Shown piece by piece: positions 34,500 to 42,500 of a DNA stretch of 42,500 nt. The stretch is from Glandiceps talaboti. Taxonomy: Eukaryota; Hemichordata; Enteropneusta; Spengelidae. Each line of letters opens with the position of its first letter. Positions within the stretch are counted from its first letter, which is position 1. Both the position numbers and the translations under genes were made by a program. The stretch covers positions 22,652,064 to 22,694,563 of the forward strand of contig NC_135558.1 in the NCBI RefSeq assembly GCF_964340395.1, given 5' to 3'. Under the pieces are notes generated by a model. The model was given only the letters and a program-made list of their open reading frames with translations, was not told where the DNA came from and ran no database searches.

Positions 34500-36150
34500 T
34501 CACGATCTTGTGATTGTAGTGCTATTTCTGGAAGGTAAGGGTAAATTGGTACAGGAGGGAACGTCTCCTCCCGTCGATAATAAGCGAGCTACGCGATTCG
34601 CCACGAACCTCGTTAGAATTCCTAATCAAGTCGTAATTGTTCCAGCTACTAAATGAGAACTCGTTAAGGTCTTACTACGCAATTACGTAGCTCTAAAGTT
34701 GGAGCGGGGAAAAACGCTCAATGACGAAATATTCCTCCAATCCTATTCTCCGTTAATACCTCTGATAGAGCTTTGGGCGCTTGGAGGAGGGAAAGATTGA
34801 AGAAAAACATAAATTATGAAAGTAAAAGAAGTGAGATGGAAAGGGGAATTGTGTGGGATGTATGGCTCTTCGTCACTAAGTGGTTCGGCTGTTTGAATAG
34901 GGTTTGTCAAAGGCCCGTAATTAGAAGGGCACGGAGAATGGACATAAACACAGAACGAGTTGTTTGCGAACAATACAGTTTTACTGAAACTAATTAGCTC
35001 ATGCTGGCCTCAACAATAACCGTTGTTATGAGCTGCGATTAGGTCGAATTTGGGATGACTGCGAGCCTCTGCAACTAGTATGATAAACCGCTCCTAATTA
35101 ATCTCTTCTCTCGGTAACGAGGTATTGTCCGGAATTTTTTAACAGCTTGTTACAGTGAAGCAAAAAGTAATGAAGTGAGGGCCAGAAAGCATCAAATCAA
35201 CGGTCACTCATTAGCCACATTCAAACATCTGTGGAAGTCAAATTAATGATGGAAAAAGAAGGAAAAAACACACACTTCGTCTCGTAACTCGTAAGCGCAA
35301 AGTCAAATCCCATTTTGGATGTTTATACCCTTAGCGAATAGTACTTAGATTTGTTTCCATTTCATTCAATTCGCCAAATTTGGTAGATTGGAAATTTGAG
35401 ATTAATTTTGTTGGCTCTGAAGAAGCGACATTAATGAGAAGAACTAGAGTGTACTAATGAGGCACCGTTAACGACTCAAGGAACTGTGCCACAGAACTAA
35501 CGATCCAAGGGAAACGTGATTTTTTGCATTCGTAAATTTCGTTTGCCTAAATCTGTATTTTTTTATATCTGAAACCCTTTAATTTTCTCTATCGTACACG
35601 TAATTTGCAGTGAAGTCTGCACCTCTCGACCGTCGCGGTTGGTACTATGAGAAATGGTGAATGACTTCCCTAAAGGTCCGTATAAATTGGCTATTATGAA
35701 AAGAAATGGCTGGCTACCTTGATATTTTAAAGTTTATCGAACAGATCGTTAAATGGCGACCTTGTGTGTCTCAATTTGTCCCATTATGCTGGTCGCAATT
35801 AACGCAGTTATGTCAATTAACGCCTTTCGTCTGAAATTTCTGAAGACTTGCCACTGGGGGCGCTGCTCTTGAGCCACGATTCGATTTTTGCCCTCAAGCA
35901 TATTTACCTAGCAAAGCGCCTGGTAGAAGAAAACTTTAAGTTCCTACATCAATATAGCGTAGCTTGGCGCGCCAAAGAGCCCCGAAGCGAAATACAATAT
36001 GAAAGCTAACACCGGGTCCGGAAGATGTCCATAAGCTACACGTCCAACGTTAATCCCACATGGTTTGAGCGGCAGAAACCGACACTGCAGTCTAGCTCCC
36101 ACTAGTCCCAGTGGTATCTAACGTAGTCGCATAAGTCAGAAATACATGGA
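34500..36150. promoter_or_regulatory. Repeat-free candidate regulatory block
   Basis: Unlike most of the window, these 1.6 kb contain no satellite or transposon signature. They carry several homeodomain-type TAATTA sites (34918, 34991, 35095), a closely spaced pair of caattaacgc (35796 and 35814) and a CTCF-like ccactgggggcgctg (35851-35865). ORFs of about 75 codons here (34743-34997) look random. Whether it is conserved between species cannot be judged from one sequence. Confidence 0.3.
35851..35865 (+). promoter_or_regulatory. CTCF-like site
   Basis: ccactgggggcgctg differs from the canonical CCACTAGGGGGCGCT form mainly by one base. CTCF exists in most bilaterians, but binding here is an inference. 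Confidence 0.35.
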
Positions 36151-37241
36151 TATTGATTCGTCATTCTATCAATTTGCCATCTTTCTTTTCGGATTTTACT
36201 CACTTTGTATTGCCAAAGGATATAATATTACAGTCGTATCGAAAAGATGTTACTAATCAAGCCCGGAACGTGGACTCACCGCTCCGTGGAAACACATCTG
36301 CGCTCATTGCCATTGTATGTAACGGAACCCGCCCTTCGGTCCCAAAGCTACCACGTGGGTTACATAATATAATGGTATGAGCAAACCCATAAGATCAGTT
36401 TTCATGTACAGCCTGTATGTAGTTGTGATCTGATGTTCACCGTAGTCCCCAATCTAGTGGTACAGGTCTTCGTGCTATGCTATCAGCCAGCACTCATGCC
36501 AGTACTTTAGGCCACTCCTTGAACTTGTGATTAGAGGTCATTATGTAGATTAAGAATCAAATAGACAGAATACGATTGTTGTTATGGTGATACTTGTTAA
36601 TTGTTTGTACTAGACTTTGGCCAGGAAACCTTATGTTTACTATTGACGTAACATTAGATGACTGGTCTAATAAATCAGCATTGCCAAGGCTAACAGGGGG
36701 GGGGGGGCGCTACCATTATGGTAAGTTTGACACCTATTAGAACATAACGATATTTGATTGGCTGAAACCAAGTCTGGTTGCTGATGTTGGAAAATGGGTA
36801 GATTAGTAGTATAGTGGTAGTAGTGAACAATATGACGTACCTTACTGTCTATACCCAACCGTCACAACTTCTTACTACACATTGGTGAAATATCATTTAA
36901 AAGTTATAAAAGCTTAAGTAGATGAAAACAAAGTATGATATATCTACATACACACATAGTCCAGAATTGTTCAGATATTGACGTACACACTTGATGTAAA
37001 GGGTATTTCTATCATAATTATGTATGCAAGACTTAAGCTTTTCAAGTTTTCCATTTGAGAATGATTGGCCGCAAGTTTGTACTTATTTGCATAAATTGAT
37101 TGACAGGTTGATAGGTAGTAGTACTTACGACCGTTATGTTGGGTGTCAAAGGTCGATGAAAAGGCGGGTGGTTTTTACGTAATATGAAGGTAGCTCTTTC
37201 ATTGTTCTCGTGATTGACATGATTGTTAATTAGCAAAGATG
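36151..37241. other. Unannotated sequence
   Basis: No supported gene. A G-run followed by gcgctaccattatgg lies at about 36696-36720. Confidence 0.35.
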
Positions 37242-37366
37242 TATAGCCAAGAGTGATCCTATGTGTAGCCACAGACAAGCACTTGTCTGTGGTGTAGCCG
37301 AGAGTGATCTTGTGTACAGCCGAGAGTGATCTTGTGTATAGCCGAGAGTGATCTTGTGTACAGCGT
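37242..37366 (+). repeat. 22-bp tandem repeat (tagccgagagtgatcttgtgta) with an embedded hairpin
   Basis: Three near-perfect 22-bp copies lie at 37295-37362, preceded by a diverged copy at 37244-37265. A perfect hairpin, ccacagacaag-ca-cttgtctgtgg (37269-37292), sits between the diverged copy and the others. Confidence 0.88.
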
Positions 37367-37865
37367 ACGGTATATACAGTATGTTGTATGTCACAATATA
37401 ATTGTGTTCGTTTTGTTTGCGTTCAGATGAAAGCGAAGGTGTAGCCTGGATCCGGTATGTGTCCTGTCATGTCTATCAACTCTTTAATGCTGTGTTGTTT
37501 GCAGGCTCTAGCTGCACGAACGATAAACAAACTCATTATTTCGTAAGAATTGGTAAAACGAATTATTAGTTTCAACTTGGACAATCTACGCAGAGAAGCC
37601 TTTAAGTATTAAAATAATCAAACCATGTCTATTGATCTGCCACAAAACAAATGTCGTAAAAGTTTAGGGGTACTGCTTTCATAACCATAACGTGGTGAAT
37701 TACTGGTGACCGTGACGTAAAACTCGCAACAGCTTTACGACACTCATGCATAGCACACATATTACACGATAAGGAATAACACACGTCACATCCAAACACA
37801 GCAGACCGACTGTGTGGTTCGAATCGGTACAGCACATGAGGCTAATACATGTAAACCATATAGAA
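37367..37865. other. Unannotated sequence
   Basis: No feature supported. A tRNA B-box-like ggttcgaatcg at 37816-37826 lacks a pairing T-arm. Confidence 0.35.
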
Positions 37866-38041
37866 CACAACAGAACACCACACCACACCACACCACACCA
37901 CACCACACAACACAACACAACACAACACAACAAAACACAACACAACACCGCACCACAGTACACCACACAACACAACACAACAACACAACACAACACAACA
38001 CAACACAACACAACACAACACAACACAACACAACACAACAT
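37866..38041. repeat. (CACAA/CACCA)n pentanucleotide satellite
   Basis: About 35 pentamers: caccacacca blocks on the left pass into acaacacaac on the right. Cys/Val-rich minus-strand and His/Thr-rich plus-strand ORFs across it are artefacts. Confidence 0.96.
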
Positions 38042-38155
38042 AAACAATAACTTACTAGAATGTGATGTATCAAGGCAGTACAACACGATAAGACAAAGTG
38101 TAACATAAACGTACACAACACGACAAAACACGAAACAGAACAGCATATGATTATA

Positions 38156-38302
38156 AAATAAGATAAGATAAGATAAGATAAGATAAGATAAGATAAGATA
38201 AGATAAGAAGATAAGATAAGATAAGATAAGATAAGATAAGATAAGAAGATAAGATAAGATAAGATAAGATAAGATAAGATAAGATAAGATAAGATAAGAT
38301 AA
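38156..38302. repeat. (AGATA)n pentanucleotide satellite, tandem GATA sites
   Basis: About 28 copies of agata/gataa with two short agaagat slips (around 38207 and 38244). Each AGATAAG heptamer matches the GATA-factor consensus WGATAR. Confidence 0.96.
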
Positions 38303-38342
38303 AATGAAATGAAATGAAATGAAATGAAATAAAATAAAATAA
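38303..38342. repeat. (GAAAT)n / (AAAAT)n tail
   Basis: A direct continuation of the previous array after a substitution in the unit: atgaaatgaaatgaaatgaa, then aaaataaaataa. Further loose pentamers of this kind follow at 38450-38525. Confidence 0.9.
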
Positions 38343-39433
38343 CTATAATATGATGTATAATGACACAACACAAGCAAGGCAATACAACAAGACAAGGCAA
38401 AGCGTAAGACACCATAACATGACAAAACACAGCACAGCACATGGAATAAAAATGAAATGAAATAAAAGTAAACAAAATTAAATTAGATCAAATAAATGAA
38501 AGTTAAATGGAATGGAATGAAATGAGAAATGTTTATATATAAGATCTTTATAATATAGTATTATTTTCTAGTTCGTAAATGTTTGTGACCCGAATCAAGA
38601 AATCAACTACATGTAGTTTACCATTAGTTTTTTCAAAATACCTTTATCAGATTTTCAAGATCTTTCCATTTTAAGTCTCCATTTCATTTCTTTGTATCAA
38701 TAACTGCTTGTTGTCAACATTTGTATGGGTGTCTTTAAGTAAGTGTGACTTTGTTACAACGGATGAACTCTAGATCTGGAGATGTGGCGTATGTGCAATT
38801 ACACGATTATAGTGTATCTTGTATGTTCGTTCGAGTGGATATTAAACAAAACTTGTTTAGATCTCTCGATTCTTGTACTTGTATACGTCATTTATTCATA
38901 GACCGGTTATAATTTTCATTTGACCGAACTTAAGTATCATCGTAAGCATAGTTTGCCATTAATACAATGAATAAGGACTCTTACCGTAAAAAAGACAGTA
39001 GTTTACGATTATGAGATAAATAATGTCGTAAATACATCGATGAATAAAGGCACGCAAGCTGAGTTTATAAAGTCATTCATAGTATTCTAGTTACTGCATA
39101 CCGTACGTAACCATCATTTGCAATTGACTGACCACAAACGTGATATATATTGTATTAAGCTATAAACAATCCGATGACGTCATTCATTACATATTATAAA
39201 CAATGTCATAGAAACCCCTACTATGCAATCAACTGTTCTAAAATGCCAGAAGGCAAATGTAATGTCACTATAATCTAATTTATTTTGGAATAGTTTAATC
39301 GTGGCCGTTTAATAAGTAAAAATACATTTACATTACCTCATTTTGTGCCACTTTGATACTGTGATATTGTTTTATAATTCAGTGCGTGGTAGAAGTATAT
39401 CATGAACAGATTGTGCTATACACCCTATAGATG
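38343..39433. other. AT-rich sequence, no supported gene
   Basis: Nothing recognised apart from a perfect CRE palindrome TGACGTCA at 39175-39182. Confidence 0.4.
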
Positions 39434-39488
39434 AATAGAACAATAGATCTAGAATAGAACAATAGATCTAGAATAGAACAATAGAGCT
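39434..39488 (+). repeat. 19-bp tandem repeat, three copies
   Basis: aatagaacaatagatctag repeats at 39434, 39453 and 39472, the last with a change to gagctgg. Confidence 0.93.
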
Positions 39489-40261
39489 GGAGTTCTGACG
39501 ATTATGTAGAAAAACTGTTATCTTGGGTCCAAACCTTTCATCATGTCTTGTAGTAGTGTGTTCGTACAAAGTCACGTATAGCAATATTTAGAAAAAAAGT
39601 AAAAAAAGTACTAAGTCAGTTCTAAGCCATAATATAGATTCTCACACAATATCAAAGTATAAGGTCTCTGAATGAAAAGGTTGATATCGAAAACGTCACC
39701 ATCTTTCAACGGAGAACATTTTATCATACAAGGGTTTCATCCGGCAAACGCCGCGTGATAAATATGGACAAATCGTTGTCCACATTGACATTGACATTGT
39801 AGCCTTATAAATACCGATAACGAGTCTATTGTTAGCTACATCAATTTTATTTATTACTGTTTTAACAAATCGTCCATTCTATTATCTATCAGACCATGAA
39901 ATACATGTTGACGAGAATGTGATACCAAATGACCAATCACCACATTTTTAAAAGCCCTACATGTACACCATCGTCCAAATGTTAAAAATGCCGAAAGGTA
40001 GATCTCTTTACTGAAATTTTGTACTCTCAGCAAATTTCAACCACATATATGTTCTGAAAATGGCCATATGGATGAAAAATGGGTGATTATGGCCTCTTTT
40101 TGTGTACATGAAATGCCTGGGGAACTGGAAATTTGTTTGTGATCATGAACTACTATGTAAAGTTACCATAAAACTGTTCTTATCAAATGATGGCATGTAA
40201 TACAAGTCCAGTGTGATGTGCCAAGTGTTATTAATCCAATTCAGTCGTTTGCTTTCCCTGT
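39489..40261. other. AT-rich sequence
   Basis: No feature recognised. Confidence 0.35.
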
Positions 40262-40350
40262 TTGTAACAGATTCCGTTCGTCCATGGTCTGATGTCAGCA
40301 GTTGTAAAAGATTCCGTTCGTCCATGGTCTGATGTCAACAGTTGTACAAG
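40262..40350 (+). repeat. 40-bp tandem repeat, 2.2 copies
   Basis: The unit containing agattccgttcgtccatggt and ctgatgtcaRcagttgta occurs at 40262 and 40302, with a third start (gttgtacaag) at 40341. Confidence 0.93.
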
Positions 40351-40406
40351 TATATAAAAGAGATGTTAAAATAGAAAAAAAACGTGGATAAAAACGGTCC
40401 TTTTGT

Positions 40407-40466
40407 ATATTACAAGTACAATGTCAGTTATTGTATGATATTACAAGTACAATGTCAGTTATTTTA
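40407..40466 (+). repeat. 31-bp direct duplication
   Basis: The phrase attacaagtacaatgtcagt occurs at about 40409 and again 31 bp later. Confidence 0.92.
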
Positions 40467-42500
40467 CCTAAAAATATCATTTTCGAAAAATTTCGTACGA
40501 CTACAATCCTCTGCCAGAAATCACCGCAATTGATATAAAATGATTTTTTTCCGAAGACTGATTGATGAGACTATAAGGTATGACACATGAAAGCCACATC
40601 AAAACTTATTATCAACTATAACACATAATGATGCTATACATTTGGTTGCCATGACCACTGAGATGACATTCAACATGATTCCGTCAGTGCAATTAATGAT
40701 GTTTACTGTTTATATACTAAAACACAATCTTTGCATTGGTCTATTTGTCTGTGATTGGTCTTAGAAAATACACCGGAGAATAGATTTTGTGCTATCCGAG
40801 TACGGTTCAAACGCTGGCTTTTTTTATTGATTCGAAAAACGTTTGTTTGACATCACACAACAGTACTGTTTATACAAATGTGTTAGATACACCGGCAAAG
40901 TAGATTTATTTCGCCCACGATATTATAATATAGGTTTACATTTCTAAAATTGGTCATAATTTTTAATAAAGTATAAAACAAGTGGTTCTGTATACATCAG
41001 TAGTGACCGTTTATTGAATGACGTCAAATTTGACAATGATTGATAGTACTAATAAATTGACCTTGACATTGCTTCGCTGAATGTACGATCCTTCTCATAT
41101 TTATTTTGATTATGTGTCATTCATGGGAAACATAAATGTTTTTTGCACATTGTCCCTAGCACGTTATGATCGTGTCTTATAATTAAGATTTATTTGTTCA
41201 GTCAAAATAACAGATTTAACTCTTTTCGGCTGATTTTCACTCTCAAATAGTAACAATCTTTGACTTCTGGTCCAAGGTCTGTTAACAAAATAAAACATAC
41301 AATGTGTATATATATATATCAAATAAAATCTATGACATTTGGAATTTTATCTTGTTGTTCTGTTTGTTAAAACAATTTTCTTACAGTACAGTTGTCACCA
41401 ACATTTTATGCAACATGTGCTGTTGTAAAATATACTCACATGCGCTCGTGCACGCTTACACACACTTACAAGTATTACACGTACACTGCATACAACATAT
41501 GAAAGGCATATACGCGCGCGCAGACTCATACTCGCGCTCACGCATGCTCATCCATACTGACACAAGCACATAGCATATGTATACGTCTGTCGGACTGTGA
41601 GTGACACAAGCTGAGTTCATAAAGTAGGTATGGTGGGAATCCTTGTAAAAACCTCAATTAAACTATTTTAGTATAACGTTAATATCCATGTATGTACGTA
41701 CGTATGACATAGAATTGTTACCATACTTAAGGCTTCCTTCACATTTCACTATTTTTGTATATTTGTTCCTATTAGTTCCTATGAATCTGTTCACTGGAGT
41801 GGACTTGTTAACATATTTACATACGCACATTTTTTTATCTTGTCAGATACATGGATTCTATCACTTTCGTTGTATAGGCTGACTTTATAAGCTTTCTATC
41901 GACGTATCAAAATTAATAAAACAAAAACTACATACCAGTCTAATGTTAATATGAATGCATGTCTTCAATGTCTATAAATTAGGATTAACATTGCTGGAAC
42001 AAATAATTGCATATAGTAGGGATTTTTTACGTCATCGGATCAATTATGAGTTATATCTTGAATGCTAGGTTTGAGTTTACTCACTTACAAGTGATGATTA
42101 CGTTATAGTATTATACTCCAGTAAGTAGACTACTGTCAGTATCTTTTTAAATATACAACAAAAAAAACTACGTCCATTTAATATAAACTCAGCGTGTGCC
42201 CCCATTATGATAACACTATATTACGACACAAGTCACAAAGTCACCGAACAATATACCCTGGAGTGAGGTAGTTCAATGTCTTCGTAAAATAAAAAAAATG
42301 TCTTCTAAGTTCTATCTGATGATATATCGTGTCCTATGACGTCATCAAATGGAATATTAAAAGAGGAAAATAATCAGACTTTGCACTTTTTTAAAAATCC
42401 AAACACAGTTTAGCACTGGGTTATACAACCCTGCTAGTCATATAAATTATATGTAATTCCACGATCTCAATAAGCTTATCATGAAAAGTTGACGTTTTAG
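40467..42500. other. AT-rich right end, no supported gene
   Basis: No exon, RNA gene or transposon is recognisable. Two perfect CRE palindromes lie at 41019-41026 and 42337-42344. A degenerate CA-rich stretch with cgcgcgc occurs at about 41450-41570; the 89-codon ORF over it is not supported. Confidence 0.4.

Noticed and set aside
37816-37826. tRNA B-box (ggttcgaatcg)
   Set aside because: The flanks do not form a T-arm and no A-box or cloverleaf was found at the right distance.
37700-38475. 246- and 229-codon Cys/Val/Leu/Ser-rich minus-strand ORFs
   Set aside because: They are translations of the pentanucleotide satellites and change nature exactly at satellite borders.

Overview
This window is eukaryotic nuclear DNA, most likely from a marine invertebrate. 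The signs are AT-rich, intron-like sequence with almost no long non-repetitive ORFs, spliced exons with GT/AG signals, decayed LINE retrotransposons, and an exceptional load of micro-, mini- and macrosatellites. A molluscan or other lophotrochozoan source is my guess only. I see no bacterial, phage or CRISPR content.

The best protein-coding evidence is a minus-strand lipocalin gene. Exon 1 (18243-18377) encodes a signal peptide and the lipocalin N-terminal lead. Exon 2 (2096-2220) begins in the matching phase with the lipocalin GxW signature (YMGTWHEI). They are separated by a 16 kb intron, and the later exons should lie beyond the left edge. The intron holds most of the striking structure. 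A macrosatellite at 4321-13992 has three tandem units of about 3.0-3.35 kb. Each unit carries a G/C-tract block, a 28-bp minisatellite (about 57, 70 and 72 copies), a near-identical block of about 0.9 kb ending in a LINE reverse-transcriptase fragment, and part of a foldback element with tandem-repeated arms. Only the last unit keeps the whole foldback element (13861-14068), flanked by a TGTTAC duplication. It interrupts the RT domain, which resumes at 14069 with the YADD box and runs to a LINE C-terminus near 15380. An eight-copy 58-59 bp tandem tail follows (15456-15913). A (GA)n tract has expanded inside the LINE ORF.

Upstream of the lipocalin gene (18.5-30.6 kb) are a near-perfect palindrome (19131-19161), a 27-bp minisatellite open over 359 codons on the minus strand (19408-20427), a 1.8 kb hexanucleotide satellite open in many frames (22897-24716), several microsatellites, and a 5'-truncated minus-strand LINE with a (TAAA)n tail (26630-27470).

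The right part (30.6-42.5 kb) holds simple repeats, a promoter-like site with a TTTCCCATGATGC box and a YY1-type CAAGATGGCGG box (31308-31337), a 23-bp minisatellite directly after it, a possible short first coding exon with a GTAAGA donor (33831-33870), and a repeat-free stretch (about 34.0-36.2 kb) with TAATTA sites, a nuclear-receptor DR1 and a CTCF-like site that could be regulatory. Then come pentanucleotide satellites (37.87-38.33 kb) and plain AT-rich DNA. No wholly new molecular system is proven. The best candidates for something new are the foldback-bounded macrosatellite and its duplication junction.
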